From a virus, in the IMG/VR virus record IMGVR_UViG_3300025669_002088, positions 1 through 64,000 of that record: 64,000 nucleotides of DNA; one strand, given 5' to 3'. A model generated the notes under the pieces. It did not search any database. It was not told where the DNA came from and saw only the letters and a list, made by a program, of their open reading frames with translations. The translations under genes and the position numbers were made by a program. Of the stretch, positions 41,542-49,783 are shown piece by piece; position 1 is the stretch's first letter; each line of letters opens with the position of its first letter.

Positions 41542-42552
41542 ATGAAGGATCTTTTGATGTGGCTGAAGAGTGGGACGGCGGCAATCGGATACAGGTTCGA
41601 GATCTTGTTCCTGTTCGATTGTCTGATGGGGAATCCCAACGGTGACCCCGACTTCGGCAACCTGCCCCGGACCATCCCGGACACGGGACACGGGTTCGTC
41701 ACCGACGTCGCCATCAAGCGGCGTCTCCGCAACTACGTGAGTCTCCGCAAGGCAGGCAAGACCCCGTACCAGATTTTGCTGATGATGAACACCTGTACCA
41801 ACAGGCTCATCGCCAAGGCCCACGAGGACTCCCACGGGACCGTCCCGGCGAAGGCTACCAAGCAGGAGGAGCGGGCGGCGGGTGACCGGATGTGCCAGGA
41901 CTATTGGGATGTCCGCACCTTCGGCGGTGTTCTCAACACAGGTGCCAAGGCGGGCCAGATTCGTGGACCCGTCCAGGTGGTGAGTGCCCGGTCCCTCGAT
42001 CCGGTATCCATCCAGGAGATCACCATCACCCGCATGACCGACACCAAGGGCTCCCCTGATCCCAAGAAGGTCAAGACCCCCAAGGATCAGGGTTTCTCCT
42101 CCGCCCAGTGGCAGGAGTATGAGGACGGGGCCGAGGCGGCGGCTCTCCGCACGATGGGAACCAAGGCGATCATCCCCTACGGTCTCTTCGCTGCCAACAT
42201 CACGGTGAGCGCTTTCGTGGCGGAACAGACGGGCTTCTCGGCGGAGGATCTGGCCCTGATGATCGAGGGTCTGGAAAACATGTACGACCATGATCGGACC
42301 TCCAGCAAGGGTTTGATGACCTGTCGGGGCATCTACATCTTCAAGCACGTCGGGACGGCGGACGACCCCGAAGAGCGGGCACAGCAGGCCAAGCTCGGGT
42401 GCGCCCCGGCCCATAAGCTGCTGGACAACGGACGCATCGTGACTGTGGTCAAAAAGGACGGGGTAGAGGCCCCGATGTCCTTCGACGACTACACTGTCAC
42501 CGTGGACGAGTCCAAGCTCCCGGAAGGTGTCGAGTTCCGGGCCATCCAGTAA
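41542..42552 (+). CDS. cas7: Cas7c (Csd2), crRNA-backbone subunit of type I-C Cascade
   Basis: The ATG at 41542 follows GAGGAGAAGTATC; 336 aa. It has YRFEILFLFDCLMGNPNGDP, then NTGAKAGQIRGPVQVVSARS (RAMP-type G-rich region) and MYDHDRTSSKGLM (about 250), all typical of Csd2. Six copies wrap the crRNA. The next element downstream is the array leader; cas4, cas1 and cas2, which normally follow in I-C, are absent. Confidence 0.95.
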   Translation: MKDLLMWLKSGTAAIGYRFEILFLFDCLMGNPNGDPDFGNLPRTIPDTGHGFVTDVAIKRRLRNYVSLRKAGKTPYQILLMMNTCTNRLIAKAHEDSHGTVPAKATKQEERAAGDRMCQDYWDVRTFGGVLNTGAKAGQIRGPVQVVSARSLDPVSIQEITITRMTDTKGSPDPKKVKTPKDQGFSSAQWQEYEDGAEAAALRTMGTKAIIPYGLFAANITVSAFVAEQTGFSAEDLALMIEGLENMYDHDRTSSKGLMTCRGIYIFKHVGTADDPEERAQQAKLGCAPAHKLLDNGRIVTVVKKDGVEAPMSFDDYTVTVDESKLPEGVEFRAIQ

Positions 42553-42748
42553 GGCCCTTTGCGAGCGGTTCCGTGGCGACGAAAACCCCGGAGTCGCTCG
42601 CAACCCAGAAAACCCCGTGATCTGGGGTCGTTATACCGCAGCCGTTCTTTGATAACCGAACCAAACGGCTTGAAAAGTGACGGTTGGGAAGGACCGCTCG
42701 CAAAGGGGGCGGGAAAGCTGCGTCCCACAACGGTTTGCGAGGGGCACT
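42553..42748 (+). promoter_or_regulatory. CRISPR leader
   Basis: 196 nt between the cas7 stop and the first repeat, with no gene. The segment GCGAGCGG recurs in inverted form near the other end (CCGCTCGC), and GTTTGCGAGGGGCACT directly precedes repeat 1. It likely carries the array promoter. No copy of GATCATC-N12-NGAGTAG was found in it. Confidence 0.7.
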
Positions 42749-43933
42749 GTCGCATCCTCTAACAAAGGATGCGTGGATTGAAACAGAGGTTCCGCCGGAG
42801 ACCTATAACGTCAGGCTGGTCGTCGCATCCTCTAACAAAGGATGCGTGGATTGAAACGTTACTGCCCGCATGACACCCCGGATGAGATCACCAGTCGCAT
42901 CCTCTAACAAAGGATGCGTGGATTGAAACACTGTGGACCTGGCGGGGAAGAAGCCGACCTATGGTGGTGTCGCATCCTCTAACAAAGGATGCGTGGATTG
43001 AAACTTTCAAACAGCGACCCAGTCGAGTGCGACTTGGTGGGTGTCGCATCCTCTAACAAAGGATGCGTGGATTGAAACAAGTGCCTCGCCGTCAAGGATC
43101 CAGAGGGGAAGCTGAAGTCGCATCCTCTAACAAAGGATGCGTGGATTGAAACAGGCCCACAGAACGGCTCCCACGGCCTGGGGACGCCGTGTCGCATCCT
43201 CTAACAAAGGATGCGTGGATTGAAACGCTCAGAGGACTGCTCGACGGGACAAGACGGTCTTCCTCGTCGCATCCTCTAACAAAGGATGCGTGGATTGAAA
43301 CTCGAAGTTGGGCGAAATCCAGGAATGACGGTCACAAGTCGCATCCTCTAACAAAGGATGCGTGGATTGAAACAATCCGATGACACTTCCCTTTCCTGTC
43401 CGCCCTTGGAGCGTCGCATCCTCTAACAAAGGGTGCGTGGATTGAAACGAGATCCCCCTTGCGACTCCCGCCCTGAAGGCGCTGGCGAAGTCGCATCCTC
43501 TAACAAAGGGTGCGTGGATTGAAACGTAAGCGAACTCCACCCCTGGTCCGTGGGTGACCGGTCGCATCCTCTAACAAAGGGTGCGTGGATTGAAACGCAG
43601 TGAGCCAGCGCCCCACGAGCCATGCCTGCCTTACTGTCGCATCCTCTGAAAAAAGGATGCGTGGATTGAAACTAAATCCGATTTACGGGGAACTGGCTGG
43701 TCGGCTCACGTCGCATCCTCTAACAAGGGGTGCGTGGATTGAAACGCTGATTCGGACTGATCCCTGAGAAGGCGCAACCCTGCCGTCGTACCATCTAACA
43801 AGGGGATGCGTGGATTGAAACGAAACCGCAGCGAGGCAGAAGGGGTCACTCCCTCACGGGTGTGTGGATTGAAACATTAGGGTAGTAAGTGTAGACAACC
43901 TCGTCGTTCCCATGAGGGGGCGTGGATTGAAAC
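42749..43933 (+). CRISPR. Type I-C CRISPR array, 17 repeats and 16 spacers
   Basis: The repeat is 36 nt, beginning GTCGCATCCTCTAACAAAGG and ending ATGCGTGGATTGAAAC, with a GCATCC/GGATGC hairpin and the I-C-type 3' tag ATTGAAAC. Repeats start at 42749, 42822, 42894, 42969, 43043, 43117, 43191, 43266, 43338, 43413, 43490, 43561, 43636, 43710, 43785, about 43843 and 43903. Spacers 1-14 are 35-41 nt; the last two are shorter (21-27 nt). Repeats 1-9 are identical. From repeat 10 variants appear (GGGTGC), and the last five are degenerate, marking the leader-distal old end. No spacer matched this window by eye. Confidence 0.98.
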
Positions 43934-44016
43934 ATCGGTGATCCAGTTATACTCCCGATCCAGGCACGCCCCTTCCCCTAGAACGGAGTAGACAAGGGGC
44001 CTGAAAGGAGGTTCAA

Positions 44017-44916
44017 ATGATGACGCTTTGGATGAAACTGGCGGTCTTAGCCGTCCTGGGGACAACGACCCCGGAGCAGACCACCCACCCTGCATATACC
44101 CCGTACTCTTACGACCAGACCCTCACTGCAGTGGCGGAGACCATCACAGCGGAAGAGGCTGAGTTGATCCTCACCGTTGACGTGGAGGAGGAGATCAACT
44201 ACTGGATGATCAAGGAGCACTTCGGGTTCGATGACACCGTAATAGAGGACATCCTACATGTGGCCTTGCACACGGCAGAGGAGCCGATGCTCATCGCCCA
44301 CATTGTTTCCACGGAAAGCGGTGGGGACCGTGACGTCATCAACTACTGTAAGGTGTGGGGTGAGCCCTTCTACAACGAGAGCAAAGAACGCTGGGAGAAG
44401 AAGTGCGTCAAGCTCGGCTCCTGCTACACGAACTGCCGGAAAAAGCGGCATGTTTGGAGGAACCACCTCGACGTCGGTCTGTATCAGCTTCGGGACGTGG
44501 TCGAGCGGGTCGGTGGCCCTGAGGACTCCAAGCGGTTCTGCGGGTGGTCCTGGTTGCGAGACTTTGAACGGGACACGGGTCGGGATGTGTCCTCTGAGTG
44601 CGCCCTGGAGCGTTTCTGTGCCCGTGACGCAATGATCCACGCCGTACACACCCTCCGGGAGGAACAGCTTGCAGCGGCCCACAGGGGCGTTGGTAAGGCC
44701 AACTGCCGGGGTCTCCCTGACGAATGGAAGTGGATGGGCCTGTGGAACGGTTGCAAGAGCGCCAGGAACCATGCAGACCACACTGCTCCCCTGGTTGAGA
44801 TGCGGGACTTCCACGTCCGTCTGACGATGTTGCGGTACCGTATTGATGAGATTGCCGAGAAATGGCCGCTCTTGGGCTACCTCATTGTGCCCCTGAAAGG
44901 ACAAAAGGTAGTTTGA
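44017..44916 (+). CDS. Lytic-transglycosylase-like protein, possibly secreted
   Basis: 299 aa. N-terminal hydrophobic stretch MMTLWMKLAVLAVLGTTT could be a signal peptide. IVSTESGGDRDVINYCKVWG contains a candidate catalytic Glu in the ES-GG context of SLT-type lysozyme folds, and HLDVGLYQLRDVV fits the GLxQ motif. A Cys-rich insertion (KKCVKLGSCYTNCRKK) is unusual. It could cleave peptidoglycan for entry or release. The start follows AAAGGAGGTTC, with GGAGTAGACAAGG upstream but without GATCATC. Confidence 0.6.
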   Translation: MMTLWMKLAVLAVLGTTTPEQTTHPAYTPYSYDQTLTAVAETITAEEAELILTVDVEEEINYWMIKEHFGFDDTVIEDILHVALHTAEEPMLIAHIVSTESGGDRDVINYCKVWGEPFYNESKERWEKKCVKLGSCYTNCRKKRHVWRNHLDVGLYQLRDVVERVGGPEDSKRFCGWSWLRDFERDTGRDVSSECALERFCARDAMIHAVHTLREEQLAAAHRGVGKANCRGLPDEWKWMGLWNGCKSARNHADHTAPLVEMRDFHVRLTMLRYRIDEIAEKWPLLGYLIVPLKGQKVV

Positions 44917-44945
44917 AGCAGGGCAGACGCAATATAAAGAGTCGA

Positions 44946-44967
44946 GTCGTATCCTTTGACAAAGGGT
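44946..44967 (+). repeat. Half of a degenerate CRISPR repeat cut by the miniature IS
   Basis: GTCGTATCCTTTGACAAAGG matches the 5' part of the array repeat (18 of 22 positions over 44946-44967). It stops at GGGT, exactly where the 350-bp element begins. The expected other half (GCGTGGATTGAAAC) is not on the far side of the element. Confidence 0.75.
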
Positions 44968-45317
44968 ACTTGACAGTGCCCTTCATACCTGCTAAAGTCT
45001 AACTGTTCCTGCTTGAAACAGGGAGCTGTTGCGGCAGGAAAGCTCATGCTGATTGGGTAGGAGGTTCTGGTGTGCCCAGATGTTCTGGGGACGAACGCAT
45101 CAAAACTAACGATCATCCGAGAGGCATAAAACGAGTGCTAAGAGAGCGATTCCGTGTTAAACGGACCAGTTCCTTGGGATTCGGACGGAAGGAGCAACCG
45201 TCATTCGAGCCCTTACCGTTGGGCCGGAAGTTTACTACCGAGGTACTTGGGACACCAAGATTCGGCACAGCTTCAAACTTGATGCCTGTTACATTTTAGC
45301 AGGTTTTAAGGAACGGT
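44968..45317 (+). mobile_element. 350-bp miniature IS605-type element (PATE-like), second copy
   Basis: Same length, ends and internal deletion junction as the element at 26428-26777, with scattered base changes. The left flank is a CRISPR half repeat ending GGGT. The right flank, GCGACATC, is the methyltransferase leader. At the window start the same GCGACATC is preceded directly by GGGGT, as expected of an empty site. The two flanks therefore do not belong together, suggesting recombination through element copies. Confidence 0.85.
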
Positions 45318-45346
45318 GCGACATCTAAGTCACAAAGGATGAACAA

Positions 45347-45973
45347 ATGAGGATAGATGAGGCCATTGTGCATGTCGGCGGAGGCAACCCCAAGGAGTGG
45401 GCTGTAGCTTCCGAACTACAGTTCAAAGTCCTGAGAGACCACGGACTGACACCTTCGTCTTCGGTTTTGGAGGTGGGTGCCGGATGCCTCGGCCTTGCCC
45501 GTTTGCTGGTTCCCTACCTGAATGAGGGGGGGTACACCGGAATCGAGCCGAACGAGGACGTAACGGGCGCTGTGGCCCCCCTGGACCCGGATCGGGACAC
45601 CATCCTGCTGACCTGTTCCGATTTCGACTCATCAGAGGCAGAGCGGACCTTTGATATCGTGTTTGCACACTCCGTACTGACGCACATTGGGGCACCCCAG
45701 TTACCTGAGTTCCTCCACAACATCCGGCCTCATTTGCGGGAAGGTAGCCTCATCCTGGCATCCTTACGCCTTGGGGAGAAGGACACCGCTACCGATACTT
45801 GGACGTATCCCAGGGCAGTCGAGTTCAGCCTTGAAACGCTGGAAGCGACGTCTAAGCAGGAGGGCTACACCGTTGAACTGCGGAGTGCTATCCGTGACAA
45901 GTGCGAAGCAGCGCTGCCTCGGATGTTCCACGACTGGGTCCTCTTCCGTCCGGTGGCACCCGCATCGGAGTAG
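45347..45973 (+). CDS. Class I SAM-dependent methyltransferase
   Basis: 208 aa. SAM motif VLEVGAGCLGLARLL (about 40-54), acidic IEPNEDV, and TFDIVFAHSVLTHIGAPQLP, all typical of small-molecule class I methyltransferases. The start follows AAAGGATGAAC. It precedes the UDP-sugar dehydrogenase, so a role in making a methylated sugar is plausible. Its first 95 bases are duplicated in inverse orientation at the window start, next to the glycosyltransferase operon. Confidence 0.8.
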   Translation: MRIDEAIVHVGGGNPKEWAVASELQFKVLRDHGLTPSSSVLEVGAGCLGLARLLVPYLNEGGYTGIEPNEDVTGAVAPLDPDRDTILLTCSDFDSSEAERTFDIVFAHSVLTHIGAPQLPEFLHNIRPHLREGSLILASLRLGEKDTATDTWTYPRAVEFSLETLEATSKQEGYTVELRSAIRDKCEAALPRMFHDWVLFRPVAPASE

Positions 45974-45992
45974 GAGAGCAAAGGGGGGATCC

Positions 45993-46805
45993 ATGTCACA
46001 GCTTCTGGGTGGACTCATCGGAAACGGTTACGTGGGGGGTGCTGTCCACGCTTTCCTACGAAGCAAAGGCTATATCGTCCGGGTACACGACACCAACCCG
46101 GACAGATCTACCTACGCCATGGGGACGGTCAAAGAGTGTCCTTTGATCTTCGTCTGTGTCCCAACCCCGACTGGGGAACAAGGTCAGGATCTGAAACACG
46201 TCTACGAAGCCTTCCGCCACCTCCAGGGGACGAGCAGCATCGTGGTGCTGAAGAGCACTGTGTTGCCGGGGACGTGTTTCAAGCTGGCCTCCCAGTTTGA
46301 TCTTCCGAACCTCGTGTTCAGCCCTGAGTTCCTGACCGCCCGGACTGCGGACCAGGACTTTGCGTCACCGACCAGCATAATCCTCGGCACTGAAGGCCCA
46401 CAGCCGCCCACTGTGGGCCTTTTCCAGGAACTGTGGCCGGACGTACCGATCCTCCAGATGACGTGGGAGGAGGCCGAACTGGTGAAGTACGCCCGTAACA
46501 CGTTCTACACTACCAAGGTGGCGTGGTGGAACGAGATGTATGCCCTGTGCCAGAAACTCGGCGTGACGTTTGACAGGGTGAAGCAGGGCGCTCTGGCGGG
46601 AGGTTGGATCAACCCTATGCACTGTGACGTGCCTGGACCGGACGGGAAGCTCGGTTTCGGGGGTGCCTGCCTACCCAAAGACTCAGAAGCCCTGGTGGAG
46701 TTCGCCTTCGCCAACGGTGTCCAACTGTCCATCCTAGAACAGGCACTGAAAAGCAACAAAAGGCACCGGCTAGGGGATATCAGTAATCCCACCCAGCAAA
46801 CCTGA
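45993..46805 (+). CDS. Short UDP-glucose/GDP-mannose dehydrogenase-like protein
   Basis: These enzymes oxidise nucleotide sugars to uronic acids with NAD+. The 270-aa protein has GLIGNGYVGGAV (Rossmann), CVPTPTGEQG, VLKSTVLPGT, FSPEFLTA and GFGGACLPKDSEA with the catalytic Cys. It ends shortly after, so the C-terminal UDP-binding domain is missing compared with about 400-450 aa in the family. Whether it is active alone is open. It follows the methyltransferase by 19 nt. Start preceded by AAGGGGGGATCC. Confidence 0.8.
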   Translation: MSQLLGGLIGNGYVGGAVHAFLRSKGYIVRVHDTNPDRSTYAMGTVKECPLIFVCVPTPTGEQGQDLKHVYEAFRHLQGTSSIVVLKSTVLPGTCFKLASQFDLPNLVFSPEFLTARTADQDFASPTSIILGTEGPQPPTVGLFQELWPDVPILQMTWEEAELVKYARNTFYTTKVAWWNEMYALCQKLGVTFDRVKQGALAGGWINPMHCDVPGPDGKLGFGGACLPKDSEALVEFAFANGVQLSILEQALKSNKRHRLGDISNPTQQT

Positions 46806-47180
46806 AGGATGATCGAACGGGTCAACCTGTGACATTGCGATGGCAGCGGCGACGCCGTTGACGTATTCCTGGAGCCACCGTAGGGCCTCCTCTATGCCTC
46901 TCATATCATTGATGTCCTGAAGGGCACGGATGGGCTGGTGCCCCCGCTGGTCAACCCACCGGAAGCGCACCTCATTGCGTCCTGTGCCCACCTTGTCCTT
47001 GTGATGCATCTTGGCCGTGACCACGGTGAAGATGACCTCGAAGTTCCAGACCCAGAAGGCCACCCACACCACCCCAGCACTTTCGGTCACATGTATGTCA
47101 ACACCGGGGAAGGCTTTCTCACAGGCCGTTCGGAGGGCTGTAGGAGTGACGGGCCTGGGAGTAGGAGGGGTCTTCGCCAT
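46770..47180 (-). CDS. Hypothetical protein, 136 aa
   Basis: A Pro-rich start (MAKTPPTPRPVTPT) is followed by a small alpha/beta domain with VVWVAFWVWNFEVIFTVV. Its last 12 codons overlap the end of the dehydrogenase gene on the other strand. No family recognised. Confidence 0.6.
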   Translation of the reverse strand: MAKTPPTPRPVTPTALRTACEKAFPGVDIHVTESAGVVWVAFWVWNFEVIFTVVTAKMHHKDKVGTGRNEVRFRWVDQRGHQPIRALQDINDMRGIEEALRWLQEYVNGVAAAIAMSQVDPFDHPSGLLGGITDIP

Positions 47181-47227
47181 GCCTTACCCTACCCGACCCG
47201 GATTGCTCCGAGTCGGGTGGTCGGTCG

Positions 47228-48100
47228 TTACACGGCCTGGGACAGGTCCACCGTGATCTCGGTCGGGCTGACCGTGACCTTGTAGTACTTCCCGCAGGGG
47301 AAGGGGTTGGCCTTGTCGCCGCTGGAGAACAGTACACAGCCTTTTTCCGAGGAGATGTTGCACGCCTTGGCCCCGATGCCGGGATCCGTCAGGGTGACAA
47401 TGACATTGCTGTCGGTCTCCACCTGGACGAACACCGGCTGGCCTGCCCGGATGCTGGTCCCGCTCATGTGGCAGAGGGCCTCGAAGATCCCCCGCCCCAG
47501 GTGCATCCGGGGTTCCTGGCGGGTCTCGGTCCGCACGGAGGCGACGTAGTCGTCTGCCTTGAGCTTGGAGGCCGCTCCGGCGATGACCACGTTCTTCGTG
47601 TACGCTGCCTGGGCGTTGGCGTGGGCAAGGGTACCGGGTGCGCTGGCGGCGCTGGTCGTGGTCAGGGAAGGGGGAGGGGCGTCCGCCATCGTCTCCATCC
47701 GTCCCTGGTCCCAGCGGGGGACAAAGATCTCGAACTCGTGGGCGTCGCAGGCATCGGTGTTCGGTCCGTACACGAACACCTCGACACCCGGCTCGGTCCG
47801 GTCCGGATACAGGCCCACCGTGAAGCGGCTGCGCTGCACCGGGGAGCAGGGACCGTTGCCGTTCCCGTACTGCGGGAGGGTGTCCCCGTAGAACAGGTCA
47901 CGCAGGTAGGAACCGAGGATGGTGGTCCTGAAAGCGAAGTCCGAACGATGGACCCGCAGGACTGCGGTGACCTCACCGCTGGAGTAGCAACGACCTGCTT
48001 CCGCCCAGAGGGCAAGAAGGTCCTCCACTGCGGTCTTCCAGTCGGGGGAGTTGGCGATGGCGTCGGCGTTGCGGGTGTCTTCGATCTCGATTGCACTCAT
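47228..48100 (-). CDS. Hypothetical protein with a CRISPR-repeat-like mRNA leader, 290 aa
   Basis: The ATG at 48098-48100 (MSAIEIEDTRN) follows GAGGAGGCACCAA. N-terminal domain to about residue 140, an Ala/Pro/Ser-rich linker (PPPSLTTTSAASAPG), then a beta-rich C-terminal domain with VFVQVETDSNVIVTLTDPG. No family recognised. Between promoter (48162-48187) and ribosome site lies a degenerate CRISPR repeat in sense orientation. Cas5d might therefore cut this mRNA; that is a hypothesis. Confidence 0.65.
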   Translation of the reverse strand: MSAIEIEDTRNADAIANSPDWKTAVEDLLALWAEAGRCYSSGEVTAVLRVHRSDFAFRTTILGSYLRDLFYGDTLPQYGNGNGPCSPVQRSRFTVGLYPDRTEPGVEVFVYGPNTDACDAHEFEIFVPRWDQGRMETMADAPPPSLTTTSAASAPGTLAHANAQAAYTKNVVIAGAASKLKADDYVASVRTETRQEPRMHLGRGIFEALCHMSGTSIRAGQPVFVQVETDSNVIVTLTDPGIGAKACNISSEKGCVLFSSGDKANPFPCGKYYKVTVSPTEITVDLSQAV

Positions 48101-48118
48101 TTGGTGCCTCCTCATTTG

Positions 48119-48150
48119 GTTTCAATCCATGCACCCTCAGCGAGTGCAAC
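48119..48150 (-). repeat. CRISPR-repeat-like hairpin at the 5' end of an mRNA
   Basis: The minus strand reads GTTGCACTCGCTGAGGGTGC then ATGGATTGAAAC. The 3' half matches the array repeat, including the full ATTGAAAC tag. The 5' half forms its own 6-bp stem (GCACUC with GGGUGC, one G-U). The predicted transcription start from the promoter at 48162-48187 falls about 2 nt before it. Confidence 0.8.
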
Positions 48151-48161
48151 TGCTACCTTGT

Positions 48162-48187
48162 CTACTCCAACGGTCCTGGAGATGATC
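48162..48187 (-). promoter_or_regulatory. Element-specific promoter motif
   Basis: Minus strand: GATCATC - 12 nt - GGAGTAG, feeding directly into the CRISPR-repeat-like hairpin and the 290-aa gene. Confidence 0.75.
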
Positions 48188-48231
48188 CTTTCTTTTGGCT
48201 CCGTGTCCTCATTGCGTCCTCAAAGCGTTCA

Positions 48232-48807
48232 CTAAATCAGGGACCAGTCAGCGATGCAGCAGGGGACCGCCCGTGTGCCAACTTCGTACTGGAGGGCATC
48301 CGGTGCCCACTCCATCGGCCCCAGGGACGTGGCCAACATTTCCTTAAGGGATCGTGCGTCCGCATAGGTCAACCCCTTGAAGGTGTCAGGCTGTACCAAG
48401 CGGGAACGAAGCTGCCCCATGTCCGAGTTATCATCCAGGATAGCGATCTTCAGCGTTTCCGGTTCCGGGTGATAGGTGCGGAGGAACCACTGGATCTCCA
48501 TCCCACGCCCGGCAGTCCTGTGAAGTTCAGCATCATCTAGATGGATGACAGGAGTCCGTCCGATGATGGGTGCTGTGAGACCCTTGTCACCCAGCATATC
48601 GACCAGTTCGTTCATGTGCCACAGGTGCCTCCAGGTAGAGGAGATCACCACAGCAGCGTCCACAGGGGCCAACACTCGCTGGAGCCTGCGGCATAGGACC
48701 GGGTCGAGATGGTCCCGTCCGAGGTTCAACCGTTTCGCTTTCTTGAACCAGGAGGTGCGGTTTAACACTCCATCGATGTCCAGGAAACATAGGGTGTCGG
48801 GGTTCAT
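48232..48807 (-). CDS. HAD-like phosphatase (HAD_SAK-type)
   Basis: The ATG at 48805-48807 overlaps the upstream stop (ATGA). Of 191 aa, the start CFLDIDGVLNRTSW is HAD motif I with both Asp. VVISSTWRHLWHMNELVDML provides motif II (Ser/Thr) in the SSTWR form typical of the HAD_SAK group. KIAILDDNSDMG gives motif IV. The group is associated with RNA repair enzymes, so it may act on nucleic-acid ends; this fits RtcB and the cREC-like protein in the window. Confidence 0.8.
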   Translation of the reverse strand: MNPDTLCFLDIDGVLNRTSWFKKAKRLNLGRDHLDPVLCRRLQRVLAPVDAAVVISSTWRHLWHMNELVDMLGDKGLTAPIIGRTPVIHLDDAELHRTAGRGMEIQWFLRTYHPEPETLKIAILDDNSDMGQLRSRLVQPDTFKGLTYADARSLKEMLATSLGPMEWAPDALQYEVGTRAVPCCIADWSLI

Positions 48808-49091
48808 CCTGTCTTCTTCACGGAGGCCCCCCAGCCGGGACGGGCCAAAACTGAGCGGATTTCCCGTTGCCTGGTCTTCGGGTGCATCCGGTGCCGGAAC
48901 TGGTGCCATGCTGTTGCCGGGATACCCTGCACGTTCTCGTACACGGTTCCCATGTACTGCCAGATTTCACCACACTCGGGGTGCTCGCAGGCAATGGGAT
49001 CCGCTTGGCCCAGGTTGATGTCCGCTGTCGCCAACTGGTCCCAGGCGTAGTCCCACTCGGGGGTGCCCTGATCGATGAAGTGAATGCTCAT
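48804..49091 (-). CDS. Hypothetical protein, 95 aa
   Basis: Overlaps its neighbours at both ends. CEHPECGEIW suggests a metal site, followed by the basic C-terminal HRMHPKTRQREIRS. No family recognised. Confidence 0.6.
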   Translation of the reverse strand: MSIHFIDQGTPEWDYAWDQLATADINLGQADPIACEHPECGEIWQYMGTVYENVQGIPATAWHQFRHRMHPKTRQREIRSVLARPGWGASVKKTG

Positions 49092-49306
49092 GTCGGTTCC
49101 TTCGAGACCTTCAGGAAGCTGTCAGGAACCTCGACGGGGTCAGCCGTGAATCGGATGTCTCCCTTTACGAGAGGCGTCCCCTCCTGCACCGAGCGAATCT
49201 CTTCCGGGGTGAGCTTGAACCGAGCTTCCCCCTGCCAGTCCAACTCGTAAGAACCCCATTTGTCCCCGAACTTTCGCTGCACATACCAGTTGTAGGCGGT
49301 TGCCAT
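49088..49306 (-). CDS. Hypothetical protein, 72 aa
   Basis: The ATG at 49304-49306 (MATAYNWYVQRKFG) follows AGGAGAGTTGACG. A small domain with KLTPEEIRSVQEGTPLVKGD. No family recognised. It lies between two overlapping genes of the 49764-48232 operon. Confidence 0.6.
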   Translation of the reverse strand: MATAYNWYVQRKFGDKWGSYELDWQGEARFKLTPEEIRSVQEGTPLVKGDIRFTADPVEVPDSFLKVSKEPT

Positions 49307-49308
49307 CG

Positions 49309-49764
49309 TCAACTCTCCTTATGCGTTCCTGTTATTGGATTGGTGTCCGCCTGCAGGGCGTAAAGTGCCCACTCTCCCCCAGGGGAGGTGACGTAGCCCT
49401 CACCATCACAACGGTCACAGTCAACTTCGTCCCCCTCACAGGAACATTCCCGTTCACTTTCGTTCACGGTGCCATCTCGTACAAGGTAGAAGGTGTCCTC
49501 ACCGACCTTGTACTTGGATGGCCACACCGTGCGCTGGAAATGACCACTGTTGGGGGCAAAGGCATACAGGGGGGCTGACAGTCCGAAGAACTCCCGGCGG
49601 CTGTGATGATCGTCATCCCCGACGACCCATGGGATGTAGTCTGTGTCCGGATCCTCCCAGACTACGACACCGAGGTTCCCGAGAGCTTCAGGGGGTGGCT
49701 CAAAGGAATAACCCCCTCCGTCAAGGTCGTAACCGATGTTGCAGTAGCGGATTTGTTCCTCCAT
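49309..49764 (-). CDS. Hypothetical protein with DnaJ-like Cys motif, 151 aa
   Basis: CSCEGDEVDCDRCDGEGYV near residue 115 carries CxC and CxxCxGxG-type spacing, as in zinc-binding DnaJ-like loops. The rest is aromatic and acidic. First gene of a four-gene operon driven by the promoter at 49784-49809. Start preceded by GAGGGCGTA. Confidence 0.65.
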   Translation of the reverse strand: MEEQIRYCNIGYDLDGGGYSFEPPPEALGNLGVVVWEDPDTDYIPWVVGDDDHHSRREFFGLSAPLYAFAPNSGHFQRTVWPSKYKVGEDTFYLVRDGTVNESERECSCEGDEVDCDRCDGEGYVTSPGGEWALYALQADTNPITGTHKES

Positions 49765-49783
49765 TACGCCCTCCTCACTTCAG

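Noticed and set aside
41485-42603. A 372-codon minus-strand frame opposite cas7
   Set aside because: cas7 is unmistakable and on the plus strand; the antisense frame is compositional.
42979-43623. Open frames running through the CRISPR repeats on both strands
   Set aside because: Their repeated peptide (e.g. RGCDF, FQSTHPL) is just the translated CRISPR repeat; no start signals.
42785-43902. Self-targeting by array spacers
   Set aside because: Reading the 16 spacers against the window by eye gave no convincing match; a proper alignment against the whole replicon is needed before any claim.
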